From Pantoea dispersa (GTDB lineage Bacteria > Pseudomonadota > Gammaproteobacteria > Enterobacterales > Enterobacteriaceae), in contig NZ_SCKT01000005.1 of assembly GCF_014155765.1 (NCBI RefSeq), positions 1 through 64,000 on the forward strand: a stretch of 64,000 nt of DNA, read 5' to 3'. The notes under the pieces were generated by a model that had not been told where the DNA came from, did no database searches, and was given only the letters and a program-made list of their open reading frames with translations. Below are positions 1-8,553 of the stretch, piece after piece; the first letter of the stretch is position 1; every line of letters begins with the position of its first letter. A program made the position numbers and the translations under genes.

Positions 1-58
1 CGTAGCGCCGATGGTAGTGTGGGGCCTCCCCATGCGAGAGTAGGGAACTGCCAGGCAT
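1..58 (+). rRNA. rrfD: 5S ribosomal RNA, 3' part (window-edge partial)
   Basis: The first 58 bases match the 3' half of enterobacterial 5S rRNA, ending in the conserved GGGAACTGCCAGGCAT. The 5' part lies outside the window. The following tRNA-Thr and second 5S copy reproduce the end of E. coli rrnD (rrfD-thrV-rrfF). Its helix-loop segment reads GGGGCCTCCCC, which differs from the second copy. Confidence 0.96.
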
Positions 59-70
59 CAAATTTAGTGT

Positions 71-146
71 GCTGATATGGCTCAGTTGGTAGAGCGCACC
101 CTTGGTAAGGGTGAGGTCCCCAGTTCGACTCTGGGTATCAGCACCA
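71..146 (+). tRNA. thrV: tRNA-Thr (anticodon GGT)
   Basis: A 76-base cloverleaf. The acceptor arms GCTGATA and TATCAGC pair, the T-loop TTCGACT is present, the anticodon loop reads CTTGGTAA, and CCA is encoded. It lies 12 bases after the first 5S gene and 30 bases before the second, so it is an rrn distal tRNA processed from the rRNA precursor. Confidence 0.98.
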
Positions 147-176
147 GTTATGGCATGAGTTCGGTTTAAAAGAATT

Positions 177-296
177 TGCCTGGCGGCAACAGCGCGGTGG
201 TCCCACCTGACCCCATGCCGAACTCAGAAGTGAAACGCCGTAGCGCCGATGGTAGTGTGGGGTATCCCCATGCGAGAGTAGGGAACTGCCAGGCAT
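177..296 (+). rRNA. rrfF: 5S ribosomal RNA (complete, second copy)
   Basis: A complete 120-base 5S rRNA from TGCCTGGCGGC to ACTGCCAGGCAT, whose ends pair to form helix I. It differs from the first copy in one hairpin (GGGGTATCCCC against GGGGCCTCCCC). It is the last gene of the rrn operon and is followed directly by a strong terminator. Confidence 0.98.
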
Positions 297-305
297 CAAA
301 CACGA

Positions 306-335
306 AAGCCCTGAACATTTGTTCAGGGCTTTTTT
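306..335 (+). terminator. rrn operon Rho-independent terminator
   Basis: An 11-bp stem (AAGCCCTGAAC paired with GTTCAGGGCTT) with a short loop, followed by six or more T residues. It lies just after the second 5S gene. Confidence 0.93.
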
Positions 336-390
336 GTTTTCCGCGGTGACCTTTATCGCAATAAAAACGCTCAATAAAATCCACAGACGT

Positions 391-420
391 AAAAAAGCCC
401 CTGCCATGCTGGCAAGGGCT
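391..420 (-). terminator. Terminator of the yhdWXYZ operon
   Basis: Read on the minus strand, AGCCCTTGCC and GGCAGGGGCT form a 10-bp stem with one G-T pair, followed by a run of T residues. It lies 25 bases after the stop codon of the ATPase gene and faces the rrn terminator, so the two converging units are insulated. Confidence 0.88.
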
Positions 421-445
421 GAATGATGCGGCGAATCGTGTTCGC

Positions 446-1207
446 TTAGTGGATAACCTGCGACAGAAACGCCCGGGTCCGCTCGGATTTTGGATTCGCA
501 AAGAACTCTTCCGGCGGCGCCATCTCAACGATTTCACCGCGATCCATGAAGATCACCCGATCGGCAACCGTACGCGCAAAGCCCATCTCATGCGTCACAC
601 ACAGCATCGTCATCCCGTCTTCCGCCAGGCCGATCATGGTATCCAGCACCTCTTTAACCATCTCAGGATCGAGCGCGGAGGTGGGCTCATCGAATAACAT
701 AATCTTCGGCTTCATACACAGCGAACGGGCGATGGCTACGCGCTGCTGCTGTCCGCCAGAGAGCTGCCCGGGAAACTTATGGGCATGCTCAGCAATGCGC
801 ACGCGCTGCAGATAGTGCATTGCCAGCTCTTCGGCCTCTTTCTTTGGCATCTTGCGTACCCACATCGGTGCCAGCGTGCAGTTCTGCAGGACGGTCAGAT
901 GCGGGAAGAGATTGAAGTGCTGAAATACCATGCCGACTTCAGTGCGCACGCGTTCAATATTGCGCACATCATCATTCAGGTGGATGCCGTCTACGACAAT
1001 CCGTCCCTGCTGATGCTCTTCCAGATGGTTGATGCAGCGAATAGTGGTGGATTTACCTGAACCCGAAGGGCCGCACAGCACGATACGCTCGCGCGGTTTC
1101 ACCTGCAGGTTGATATCTTTCAGCACGTGGAATTGCCCGTACCATTTGTTCACGTTTTCGAGCGTAATCATCATGGCGTTAGCCGCCGTTGTCATTGTTT
1201 GTGTCAT
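446..1207 (-). CDS. yhdZ: Polar amino-acid ABC transporter, ATP-binding subunit
   Basis: This 253-residue protein is very close to E. coli YhdZ and homologous to AapP of the rhizobial general L-amino-acid permease. It hydrolyses ATP to drive amino-acid import. Visible motifs are Walker A (GPSGSGKST, about residue 45), a Q-loop region (VFQHFNLFP), the ABC signature [15 protein letters not shown], Walker B with catalytic Glu ([11 protein letters not shown]) and the switch His (VTHEMGFA). It is the last gene of the operon, 8 bases after yhdY, and is followed by a terminator. The ATG was chosen because the N-terminus is about as long as that of E. coli YhdZ. Confidence 0.95.
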   Translation of the reverse strand: MTQTMTTAANAMMITLENVNKWYGQFHVLKDINLQVKPRERIVLCGPSGSGKSTTIRCINHLEEHQQGRIVVDGIHLNDDVRNIERVRTEVGMVFQHFNLFPHLTVLQNCTLAPMWVRKMPKKEAEELAMHYLQRVRIAEHAHKFPGQLSGGQQQRVAIARSLCMKPKIMLFDEPTSALDPEMVKEVLDTMIGLAEDGMTMLCVTHEMGFARTVADRVIFMDRGEIVEMAPPEEFFANPKSERTRAFLSQVIH

Positions 1208-1215
1208 GTAAAACC

Positions 1216-2316
1216 TCAGTGCGATTTACGCCCGGTGTGGAAGCGCTTCTCCAGATACTGGCTATAGCGCGACATGCTAAAACAGAAAATCCAGTAAACC
1301 AGTGCAGCGAAGACGTAGCCTTCGGTCGACATACCCAGCCATGTAGGGTCGACGGTTGCCTGCTGCACGCTACTGAACAGATCGAACAGGCCGATGATGA
1401 TCACCAGGCTGGTATCTTTAAACAGCGCGATGATGGTGTTCACCAGACCGGGAATGGTCAGCTTGAGCGCCTGCGGTAAAATCACCAGCGCCTGGGTTTT
1501 CCAGTAGCCGAGCGCCAGCGACTCTGCCGCTTCGTACTGGCCTTTAGGCAGGGCCTGCAGCCCGCCACGTACCACTTCGGCGACATACGCCGACTGGAAC
1601 AGGATCACGCCAACCAGCGCACGCACCAGTTTGTCTATCGTGGTGCCCTCCGCCATAAACAGCGGCAGCATCACTGAAGACATGAACAGCACAGTAATCA
1701 GCGGTACGCCACGCCAGAACTCAATGAAAATCACCGACAGGGTGCGTACCACCGGCATTTTAGAGCGACGGCCCAGCGCCAGCAGAATGCCGAGCGGCAG
1801 CGCCCCGGCAATGCCGACAGATGCGATAATCAGCGTCAGCGTCAGGCCGCCCCACTGGCGCGTTTCCACGCGATCCAGCCCGAAATAGCCGCCATACAGC
1901 AGCAGCCAGACGACGACCGGATAGATCACCGCCCAGCAGGCGATATAGCGGCCGCGGCGCGGCATGGATTTGATAAACATCGGCACAATCGACAGCAGGC
2001 CAATCACCAGCGCCAGATTGATGCGCCAGCGCAGCTCATGCGGATAGAGCCCGTACATGAACTGGCCAAAGCGCGCGTGGATAAAGACCCAGCAGGCGCC
2101 CGCTTTCGTACAGTCCGCACGGGTTTCGCCAATCCAGTTAGCCTGGAAGATCAACCAGTTCAGCGCCGGCGGGATAACGCTCCAGATAATCCACAGGCTG
2201 AGTAACGTGAGCAGCGTATTCAGCCAGCTGGAGAACAGGTTTTTACGCGCCCAGAGCCAGGCTTTACCCAGTGGATTGCCCGACACCGGCGGCGTTTCGT
2301 GTGTGGTCACAGACAT
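1216..2316 (-). CDS. yhdY: Polar amino-acid ABC transporter, permease subunit (AapM/YhdY type)
   Basis: A 366-residue inner-membrane permease of the HisM/GlnP family and one of two paired permeases in this transporter. It has a long N-terminal extension with extra membrane segments, as is usual for AapM. The conserved cytoplasmic EAA loop (about residues 259-278, [14 protein letters not shown]) docks on the ATPase. The C-terminal region [20 protein letters not shown] is typical of polar amino-acid permeases. It lies 15 bases after yhdX and 8 bases before yhdZ in a single minus-strand operon. Confidence 0.94.
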   Translation of the reverse strand: MSVTTHETPPVSGNPLGKAWLWARKNLFSSWLNTLLTLLSLWIIWSVIPPALNWLIFQANWIGETRADCTKAGACWVFIHARFGQFMYGLYPHELRWRINLALVIGLLSIVPMFIKSMPRRGRYIACWAVIYPVVVWLLLYGGYFGLDRVETRQWGGLTLTLIIASVGIAGALPLGILLALGRRSKMPVVRTLSVIFIEFWRGVPLITVLFMSSVMLPLFMAEGTTIDKLVRALVGVILFQSAYVAEVVRGGLQALPKGQYEAAESLALGYWKTQALVILPQALKLTIPGLVNTIIALFKDTSLVIIIGLFDLFSSVQQATVDPTWLGMSTEGYVFAALVYWIFCFSMSRYSQYLEKRFHTGRKSH

Positions 2317-2331
2317 AATGGTTCCGTTCTC

Positions 2332-3510
2332 TTAACGCTCAACCAGCGCAATTTTGCGGTTATAGAGGTTCATCAGCAGCGAAATGAGCAGACTGATAAT
2401 CAGATAAACCGCCATGGTGATGGCAATGGTTTCAATTGCCTGGCCGGTCTGATTCAGTACGGTGCCGGCAAACAGCGACACCATATCCGGATAGCCGATC
2501 GCGGCCGCCAGCGAGGAGTTTTTTACGATGTTAAGGTACTGGCTGGTGAGCGGCGGGATAATCACGCGCATCGCTTGCGGAATGATCACCTGACGCAGCG
2601 TAACCGGGTTGGGCAGCCCGAGCGAACGTGCCGCTTCGCTCTGACCATGCGGTACTGACTGAATCCCGGCGCGAATCACCTCAGCAATAAAGGAAGAGGT
2701 GTAGATCGACAGTGCCAGCGTCAGCGCTGCCAGTTCCGGAATCATGGCAAAGCCACCGCGGAAGTTGAAACCGCGCAGCTCGGGCACATCCCAGTGCGTG
2801 GCGGCACCAAACAGCGTATGGGCGATCAGCGGCAGCAGCACAATTAAACCGGCCGCAGCGGGCCAGGTGCGGCGCAGCTGACCGGTTTTCAGCTGATGCT
2901 TGCGGTTGAAGCGGAACAGCGCGGCGCTGGCGGCGATGGCAATCGCCAGCGCGATCAGGAATGGCCAGGTGCCGGGTGCATACTCCGGCCACGGTATATA
3001 CAAACCGCGGTTGCTGACAAAAGCCAGATCGAACGCGTTCAGCGCCTGACGCGGGCCCGGCAGATTGCGCAGCACGGCAAAGTACCAGAAGAAGATTTGC
3101 AGCAGCGGCGGGATATTACGGAACGTCTCGATATAAATGGTCGACAGCTTGCGCAGCAGCCAGTTATCCGACAGGCGCGCCAGACCGATGGCGAAGCCGA
3201 GGATGGAGGCGAAGACAATACAGAGCGCGGAGACCAGCAGGGTGTTGGTTAACCCGACCATAAACACGCGCGCGTAGGTATCGCCTTCGCTGTAATCGAT
3301 CAGATGCTGGACGATGCCGAAACCGGCATTGCGCTCAAGAAAGCCAAAGCCGGAGGTGATACCGCGATTGGCAAGGTTGATCACCGTGTTGTGGATCAGA
3401 TAACCCACCACAGCAAACACCGCCACAATCGCGACAATCTGGTAAAGCCAGGCGCGAACCGTAGGATTACCGAACGAAAAATCCCTTTTCACGGTTGGGC
3501 GTTGCGACAT
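2332..3510 (-). CDS. yhdX: Polar amino-acid ABC transporter, permease subunit (AapQ/YhdX type)
   Basis: A 392-residue multi-spanning permease, the partner of YhdY. Several hydrophobic helices are visible. The EAA loop is EAARSLGLPNPVTLRQVIIPQAMR (near residue 300), followed by the family motif IVKNSSLAAAIG. The length matches E. coli YhdX. The gene lies between the binding protein (66 bases upstream) and yhdY (15 bases downstream). The short gap after the binding-protein gene fits a polycistron in which that protein is made in excess, but I see no clear attenuator hairpin in it. Confidence 0.94.
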   Translation of the reverse strand: MSQRPTVKRDFSFGNPTVRAWLYQIVAIVAVFAVVGYLIHNTVINLANRGITSGFGFLERNAGFGIVQHLIDYSEGDTYARVFMVGLTNTLLVSALCIVFASILGFAIGLARLSDNWLLRKLSTIYIETFRNIPPLLQIFFWYFAVLRNLPGPRQALNAFDLAFVSNRGLYIPWPEYAPGTWPFLIALAIAIAASAALFRFNRKHQLKTGQLRRTWPAAAGLIVLLPLIAHTLFGAATHWDVPELRGFNFRGGFAMIPELAALTLALSIYTSSFIAEVIRAGIQSVPHGQSEAARSLGLPNPVTLRQVIIPQAMRVIIPPLTSQYLNIVKNSSLAAAIGYPDMVSLFAGTVLNQTGQAIETIAITMAVYLIISLLISLLMNLYNRKIALVER

Positions 3511-3576
3511 GTTAAAACCTCAGTGAAGAATACGCGTGGGCACCGCAGGATGCGGTGCCCGACTGGCAGGAGACAA

Positions 3577-4602
3577 TTAACGCACTGGTGGAGCGTACTG
3601 GATGCCGCCCTGGTTCCAGAGCGCATTCTGGCCGCGTGCAATTTTCAGCGCGCTGTCTTTACCAACGTTACGATCGAACACTTCCTGATAGTTACCAACC
3701 TGCTTGATGATGTTGTACGCCCACTTGTTGTCGAGCTTCAGGTCTTTACCGAAATCACCCTCTGCGCCCAGCAGGTGTGCCATATCTGGCGTGGTTGGTT
3801 TCGCCGCCATCTCATCAACGTTCTTCGAGCTGATGCCCATCTCTTCCGCATTCAGCATGGCGAACAGCGACCATTTCACGATGGTGAACCAGTCATCATC
3901 ACCGCGACGCACGACCGGGCCCAGCGGCTCTTTCGAAATCACTTCTGGCAGTACGATAAAGTCATCCGGCTTGCCCAGCTTGATGCGCAGCGCATACAGC
4001 TGTGACTGGTCAGAAGAGAGGGTATCGCAGCGGCCGCTATCCAGCGCTTTTGCAGACTCATCAGAGCGGTCGAAGGTGACCGGCGTGTACTGCATTTTGT
4101 TAGCTTTAAAGTAGTCGGCCACGTTCAGCTCGGTATCGGTACCGGCCTGGATACACACGGTGGCACCATCCAGCTCTTTGGCACTTTTCAGACCGGCTTT
4201 CTTATGGGTCAGGAAGCCGATGCCGTCATAATAGTTTACGCCGGCGAACAGGAAGCCCATGCCGCCATCACGTGATGAGGTCCAGGTGGTGTTACGCGAC
4301 AGGATATCCACCTCGCCTGACTGCAGCGCAGTGAAGCGTTCTTTAGCGGTCAGCGGGGTGTATTTTACTTTGCTGGCATCGCCGAAGACCGCAGCAGCAG
4401 CGGCGCGGCACACGTCAACATCGATACCGGTGAATTTGCCGCTGGCGTCAGCGTAGGAGAACCCTGGCAGACCATCGCTGATACCGCACTGTATAAACCC
4501 TTTCTTCTTAATGGCGTCCAGCGTGGTGCCTGCGTGCGCCTGCTGGGTCACGGCGAACAGCGAGGCGGCAGCAATCAGGGTGGAAAGCATCATCTTTTTC
4601 AT
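3577..4602 (-). CDS. yhdW: Polar amino-acid ABC transporter, periplasmic binding protein
   Basis: A 341-residue secreted protein of the AapJ/YhdW family, which captures amino acids in the periplasm and hands them to YhdXY. The N-terminus MKKMMLSTLIAAASLFAVTQ is a classical signal peptide, with likely cleavage after AHA (residues 22-24). The mature protein has features of the type 3 solute-binding family: an early GISDGLPGFSYADASGKFTGIDVDVCRA region and a central TVCIQAGTDTELNVADYF. It is the first gene of the operon, and a sigma-54 promoter lies about 85 bases upstream of the ATG. The exact ligand cannot be read from sequence. Confidence 0.94.
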   Translation of the reverse strand: MKKMMLSTLIAAASLFAVTQQAHAGTTLDAIKKKGFIQCGISDGLPGFSYADASGKFTGIDVDVCRAAAAAVFGDASKVKYTPLTAKERFTALQSGEVDILSRNTTWTSSRDGGMGFLFAGVNYYDGIGFLTHKKAGLKSAKELDGATVCIQAGTDTELNVADYFKANKMQYTPVTFDRSDESAKALDSGRCDTLSSDQSQLYALRIKLGKPDDFIVLPEVISKEPLGPVVRRGDDDWFTIVKWSLFAMLNAEEMGISSKNVDEMAAKPTTPDMAHLLGAEGDFGKDLKLDNKWAYNIIKQVGNYQEVFDRNVGKDSALKIARGQNALWNQGGIQYAPPVR

Positions 4603-5089
4603 AAAGCATCCTGTGTGGCGAGATCGTGTGTTGTTATGTTTGCGCGCACTTTACTGTGCGCTTATTTCTTTCTGTGGCGTTTAGCCATCCACGACACTGC
4701 AAAGCTGATGCCAGGTTTGCAGAATCCTGAATTCACTGGAAAGATCTTTTAATAAACGGACGTATCCGGAAAGTTGTCGCTACTATCGCGCACCAAAAGG
4801 CAGCATGACGAGTCGCCACGATCACAAATAGTGCAAAAAGTTTCACTATATGGAAGCAGTGTGAGCTAACGCTCATGAACAGGTGTACGGCAAAGTGGAA
4901 TTACCGCTGAAGCGGTTCAGGATCACAAACAAAGCGGGCTGAGAGGCGATCGGAAGGATTTTTTCTGCGCAAAAACAGGGCAGGGCAGCGGCCCTGAGAG
5001 AGATGAGCTATCACGCCGGCGATTGCAACTATCGTTACCATTTTGACGTTAATCGTTTCACGCGGTGTTAACGCACAAACAGCAGCAAC
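4603..5089. other. yhdW upstream region: leader, sigma-54 promoter, possible enhancer
   Basis: About 490 bases without a gene. Besides the sigma-54 promoter it holds an inverted repeat GCGCAC-N6-GTGCGC at 4644-4661, inside the predicted leader. It also holds a GCGCACCAAAAGGC element near 4788-4801, about 100 bases upstream of the predicted start; this keeps one good NtrC half-site (GCACC) but a poor second half. A further dyad TAGTG-N10-CACTA lies at 4828-4847. I see no ORF with a family match. Confidence 0.5.
4698..4713 (-). promoter_or_regulatory. Sigma-54 (RpoN) promoter for yhdWXYZ
   Basis: On the minus strand the sequence TGGCATCAGCTTTGCA fits the sigma-54 consensus TGGCACG-N4-TTGCA. 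The invariant GG (-24) and GC (-12) have exactly the required 12-base phasing. Transcription would start near 4687, giving a leader of about 85 bases before yhdW. E. coli yhdWXYZ has been reported as part of the nitrogen-limitation (NtrC) regulon, so this promoter type is expected. Activation by NtrC here is inference. Confidence 0.8.
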
Positions 5090-5116
5090 AAAAACGCCAG
5101 CCCAGAGGCTGGCGTT
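5090..5116 (-). terminator. Terminator of the dusB-fis operon
   Basis: On the minus strand a 10-bp perfect stem (AACGCCAGCC with GGCTGGCGTT) has a TCTG loop and is followed by T residues. It lies about 25 bases after the fis stop codon. Confidence 0.92.
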
Positions 5117-5139
5117 ATCGCAGCAAGGAACCAGAACGC

Positions 5140-5436
5140 TTAGTTCATGCCGTATTTTTTCAGCTTCTTACGCAGCGTACCGCGGTTGATGCCCATCATC
5201 AGGGCAGCGCGGGTCTGGTTGCCACGGGTATACTGCATCACCATGTCCAACAGAGGCTGCTCGACTTCAGCCAGTACCAGCTCATACAGGTCACTTACAT
5301 CCTGACCGTTCAGTTGAGCAAAATAGTTCTTCAGTGCCTGTTTAACCGAATCACGCAGAGGCTTTTGCGTCACCTGATCCTGTGAGTTAACGGTAGAAAC
5401 GGTCAGTACGTCAGAATTTACGCGTTGTTCGAACAT
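5140..5436 (-). CDS. fis: DNA-binding protein Fis
   Basis: A 98-residue nucleoid protein, the exact length of E. coli Fis. It bends DNA, activates rRNA and tRNA promoters in fast growth and assists site-specific recombination. The N-terminal beta-hairpin region ([21 protein letters not shown]) contacts invertases. The C-terminal helix-turn-helix ([29 protein letters not shown]) contacts DNA. The sequence is almost invariant relative to E. coli. It is the second gene of the dusB-fis operon, 24 bases after dusB, so it depends on the promoter upstream of dusB. Confidence 0.98.
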   Translation of the reverse strand: MFEQRVNSDVLTVSTVNSQDQVTQKPLRDSVKQALKNYFAQLNGQDVSDLYELVLAEVEQPLLDMVMQYTRGNQTRAALMMGINRGTLRKKLKKYGMN

Positions 5437-5460
5437 AGTTCTTTCAGCTCTTTATTTCGT

Positions 5461-6426
5461 TTACGCAAGATTTTCGAAGTATGCCTCCAACGCCTCCAGC
5501 TGTTCGCTGGCATCCTCTATGGCGTTGAATGTGCGCCGAAACTGGTCGTCAGGGGCACTTTCCTGCAAATACCAGGAAACGTGTTTTCGGGCAATACGGT
5601 ATCCCTTGCGCTGACCGTAAAAGTCGTGCAGCTCCCGTATGTGTCCAATCAGCATATGCTTCACTTCAGCCAGCGGCTTCGGTGCCAGCAGCTCCCCTGT
5701 GTCCAGATAATGCTGGATTTCCCGGAAGATCCACGGTCTTCCCTGAGCAGCGCGTCCCACCATCAGAGCATCGGCTCCGGTGTAGTCGAGCACTGCCCTG
5801 GCTTTGTGCGGGTCAGTAATGTCACCATTCGCGATAATCGGAATAGCGACGCTCTGCTTAACTGTCCGAATGCTGTCGTATTCAGCTTGCCCTTCAAACA
5901 AACAGGCGCGCGTGCGGCCATGAATGGTCAGGGCCTGAATACCACAGCGTTCAGCCAATTGGGCAATCTCTACACAATTACGATTTTCTTTGTCCCAGCC
6001 GGTGCGAATCTTCAGCGTAACCGGTACATCGACTGCGTTCACCACCGCACGGAGGATTGACTCCACCAGTTGCGGATGCTGCAGCAGCGCTGAACCTGCC
6101 ATCTTACGATTCACTTTTTTAGCCGGGCAGCCCATGTTGATGTCGATAACCTGTGCACCGGACGCAACATTAATGCGCGCGGCGGCGGCCATCTCATCGG
6201 GATCGCAACCCGCAATTTGCACGGCGCGAATACCGGGCTCGTCACTATGCACCATACGCAAACGCGATTTGTCACTGGCCCAGACTTCCGGGTTCGATGA
6301 CAGCATCTCGGAGACAGTCATACCGGCGCCGTTGTCATAACACAGGGTGCGAAATGGCTTGTCGGATACTCCGGCCATAGGCGCAGCGATGAGTCGATTA
6401 CGTAGCTGGTGATGTCCAATGCGCAT
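5461..6426 (-). CDS. dusB: tRNA-dihydrouridine synthase B
   Basis: A 321-residue FMN enzyme that reduces uridine 17 in the tRNA D-loop to dihydrouridine using NADPH. It has the TIM-barrel Dus fold, with the catalytic-cysteine motif [18 protein letters not shown] near residue 98, the IHGRTR motif near 168 and the FMN-phosphate region ([18 protein letters not shown]) near 219. Its length equals E. coli DusB. It is the first gene of the growth-rate-controlled dusB-fis operon; the long co-transcribed leader gene ahead of fis is conserved across enterobacteria. Confidence 0.97.
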   Translation of the reverse strand: MRIGHHQLRNRLIAAPMAGVSDKPFRTLCYDNGAGMTVSEMLSSNPEVWASDKSRLRMVHSDEPGIRAVQIAGCDPDEMAAAARINVASGAQVIDINMGCPAKKVNRKMAGSALLQHPQLVESILRAVVNAVDVPVTLKIRTGWDKENRNCVEIAQLAERCGIQALTIHGRTRACLFEGQAEYDSIRTVKQSVAIPIIANGDITDPHKARAVLDYTGADALMVGRAAQGRPWIFREIQHYLDTGELLAPKPLAEVKHMLIGHIRELHDFYGQRKGYRIARKHVSWYLQESAPDDQFRRTFNAIEDASEQLEALEAYFENLA

Positions 6427-6455
6427 GAAAAAGAAGTGACCCTAACTGTTCGCAA

Positions 6456-6492
6456 GGCGGCGTATATTACGCATTTTTTCCGGAAGATGAAA
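6456..6492 (-). promoter_or_regulatory. dusB-fis promoter with GC-rich discriminator
   Basis: On the minus strand TTTCAT (-35, 6487-6492) and TAATAT (-10, 6464-6469) are 17 bases apart. They are followed by a GC-rich discriminator ACGCCGCC. This is the architecture known for the E. coli fis promoter, whose GC-rich discriminator gives stringent (ppGpp/DksA) control. The start would fall near 6456, giving a short leader to the dusB ATG at 6426. Confidence 0.75.
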
Positions 6493-6644
6493 GGCCAAAC
6501 TTTGAACAATTCGCCGTTTAAGATCAGGGAAATGGGGCTTAGCAGCGGGATATTCATCATTACTTGTTTAAATTCAGTGCATTACAAAAAATACGCTGAA
6601 ATTGTGAGCAAAAGTTTTTCCAAAAATATGCGCTGAATCACAAC
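6493..6644. other. AT-rich spacer upstream of the fis promoter
   Basis: About 150 AT-rich bases lie between the fis promoter and the carbonic anhydrase terminator. In E. coli the equivalent stretch carries Fis and CRP sites. I see A/T tracts that could be Fis sites, but the Fis motif is too loose to call by eye. No ORF stands out. Confidence 0.35.
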
Positions 6645-6687
6645 ATAAAAACCGCCACTTCCGCGAATCGGCAAGAGAAATGGCGGT
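6645..6687 (-). terminator. Terminator downstream of the carbonic anhydrase gene
   Basis: On the minus strand ACCGCCA and TGGCGGT form the stem base, followed by TTTTTATG. It is about 50 bases after the carbonic anhydrase stop and separates that gene from the fis promoter. Confidence 0.75.
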
Positions 6688-6735
6688 GATTTGATTGAAA
6701 AGTGAACGCTTTATTTACGTTTAGTGAGTATTTCG

Positions 6736-7470
6736 TTACTCAACCACCAGCCGGCCATTGAGCGGCTGCACCGGGCGGCTGTTACCGTGTTCACCTAGCA
6801 CCGCGCTGAAGGCCTGCAGCTGCTGTGCGGAAGCCGTTACCGGTTGCTTCATCACCAGCCAGCGCACGCCTTCACTGCACGGTGGCGTGGTGAGTGAACC
6901 GCTGAAGCGGTAGTAACGGCGATCGGCGGGTAGCAGTGGCGTAATATCGACATCCTGCTGCAGCGTAGCCGGCTGATTGACCTGCGCCGGCAGCGTATCC
7001 AGCAGCGTCGTCAGTACCGGATTTGCCGCACCGGCTTCGAACATCACCCCGATGACCGCCAGCTGCTGCTGCTCGTCACTGAATACAAAGTGGCCCTCAA
7101 GCGGATAGCGTTTGCCGTCGATCAGGTTTTCGCTCGGGGTATGGAAGTGGAACTGCTTCAGCGTGAAGGTCTCGCCGTCCAGCGTCAGCGTATCGCCCTG
7201 CTGCAGGTTGATCTGCACGGTGTGGCCGTTGTTAACAATCGCGGCCTGGCGCGCCTGCAGTTCCAGCGTCAGCGCCGGCAGACTGGCATGCAGCGCCTGG
7301 CGAATATCAATCGGCGACTGATTCACGCCCTGCTTGCAGACGTGAAAATCAGGGGACAGGTCGCCCCACTGCTGTGGCTGAGCATAATCCCAGGCGGCAG
7401 CCTGAACGTGAGCAAAAGGCGCTGCTGCCAGCAGCAGAGCGATCAGTGTGTGTTTGCTTTTCATCATCAT
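6736..7470 (-). CDS. cah: Periplasmic alpha-class carbonic anhydrase
   Basis: A 244-residue zinc enzyme interconverting CO2 and bicarbonate in the periplasm. A signal peptide (residues 1-24, ending HVQA) precedes the mature start AAWDY. Alpha-class hallmarks are NQSPIDI near residue 50, the zinc histidines in FHFH (about residues 106-108) and EGHFVF (about 125-127), and the substrate-pocket signature SGSLTTPPCSEGVRW (about 193-207). It is a single gene with its own terminator between prmA and dusB, where E. coli K-12 has no such gene, so it is an accessory gain of this lineage. The symbol follows the Klebsiella-type family name. Confidence 0.93.
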   Translation of the reverse strand: MMMKSKHTLIALLLAAAPFAHVQAAAWDYAQPQQWGDLSPDFHVCKQGVNQSPIDIRQALHASLPALTLELQARQAAIVNNGHTVQINLQQGDTLTLDGETFTLKQFHFHTPSENLIDGKRYPLEGHFVFSDEQQQLAVIGVMFEAGAANPVLTTLLDTLPAQVNQPATLQQDVDITPLLPADRRYYRFSGSLTTPPCSEGVRWLVMKQPVTASAQQLQAFSAVLGEHGNSRPVQPLNGRLVVE

Positions 7471-7623
7471 TTATTCACTAAGCGATATATCAATGTTATG
7501 TGCCGCGCACGGCACGGTTAACAGGGATAGCGCTATCGCCTGGTGCAGCAGTCTACTGATTTCAATGTAAAGAAACGGCAGGAAAACGGGGCTGGCGGGG
7601 ATTTGAGACAGGTCTCAGTCGGG

Positions 7624-7650
7624 TAAAATCGGGCCAGCAGTCGCTGGCCC
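7624..7650 (-). terminator. Likely terminator after prmA
   Basis: On the minus strand GGGCCAGC and GCTGGCCC form an 8-bp GC-rich stem with a four-base loop, followed by GATTTTA. It starts ten bases after the prmA stop. The T tract is short, so termination may be partial. Confidence 0.65.
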
Positions 7651-7659
7651 ATGCGTCGG

Positions 7660-8541
7660 TTAGCGGCGCACGCCAGTGATGCGACACCACTCCTCTTTTT
7701 CCGCCACGGCGTCCAGCGCAAAGCGCTCCGCATAGGCTTCACACACGCTCTCCGCCTGGCTGGCCAGCACGCCGGACAGGCCGAGATGGCCGCCGGCTTT
7801 CGGCAGCACGCTAATCAGCGGCGCCAGTTCGCGCAGCGGACCGGCGAGGATATTGGCGACCACCACATCCGCCTGCAGGTTTTCCGGCTGCTGGTGCGGC
7901 AGATACAGCGACAGGCGGTCGGCCACGCCGTTGCGCTCCGCGTTATCGCGGCTGGCCTGGATCGCCTGCGGATCGATATCAATGCCGATCGCCTGCGCTG
8001 CACCGAGTTTCAGCGCGGCGATGGCCAGAATGCCGGAGCCACAGCCAAAATCGATCACCGTTTTGCCCTGCAGATCGAGACCATCCAGCCAGCTCAGACA
8101 CAGCGACGTGGTGGGATGGGTGCCGGTACCAAAGGCCAGACCGGGATCAAGCATCACGTTGACCGCATCCGGATCCGGCACGTCGCGCCAGCTTGGGCAG
8201 ATCCACAGGCGTTCACCGAAACGCATCGGATGGAAGTTATCCATCCATTCGCGCTCCCAGTCTTTATCCTCGATCTGTTCGATCTTATGGCGGAAACCCG
8301 ATCCCAGCAGCGGATGCTGGCTCAGTTCAGCCACCACATCGTCCATGGCGGTTTCCGCGTCGAACAGGCCAATCACATCGGTATCGCCCCACAGGCGGGT
8401 TTCACCGGGCAGCGGCTCATACACCGGGTTGTCGTGCGTGTCCTGAAAGGTGACCGACACCGCACCGGCGTCCATCAGCGCGTCGCTGAGGGTTTCGGCG
8501 TGCTCGCCGGTGCTGTTAATTTTGATTTGAATCCATGGCAT
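7660..8541 (-). CDS. prmA: Ribosomal protein L11 methyltransferase
   Basis: A 293-residue SAM-dependent enzyme that trimethylates lysines and the N-terminus of ribosomal protein L11. An N-terminal substrate-recognition domain ([15 protein letters not shown]) is joined to a Rossmann methyltransferase domain. That domain has the SAM motif [20 protein letters not shown] near residue 162 and the NPPY-like active-site segment [13 protein letters not shown] near 226. The length equals E. coli PrmA. It starts 12 bases after panF ends, so panF-prmA are likely co-transcribed. Confidence 0.97.
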   Translation of the reverse strand: MPWIQIKINSTGEHAETLSDALMDAGAVSVTFQDTHDNPVYEPLPGETRLWGDTDVIGLFDAETAMDDVVAELSQHPLLGSGFRHKIEQIEDKDWEREWMDNFHPMRFGERLWICPSWRDVPDPDAVNVMLDPGLAFGTGTHPTTSLCLSWLDGLDLQGKTVIDFGCGSGILAIAALKLGAAQAIGIDIDPQAIQASRDNAERNGVADRLSLYLPHQQPENLQADVVVANILAGPLRELAPLISVLPKAGGHLGLSGVLASQAESVCEAYAERFALDAVAEKEEWCRITGVRR

Positions 8542-8553
8542 AGCGTTTCTCTT

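Noticed and set aside
4788-4804. A complete NtrC enhancer upstream of yhdW
   Set aside because: Only one half-site (GCACC) is good; the other half is poor, so it is mentioned only as possible.
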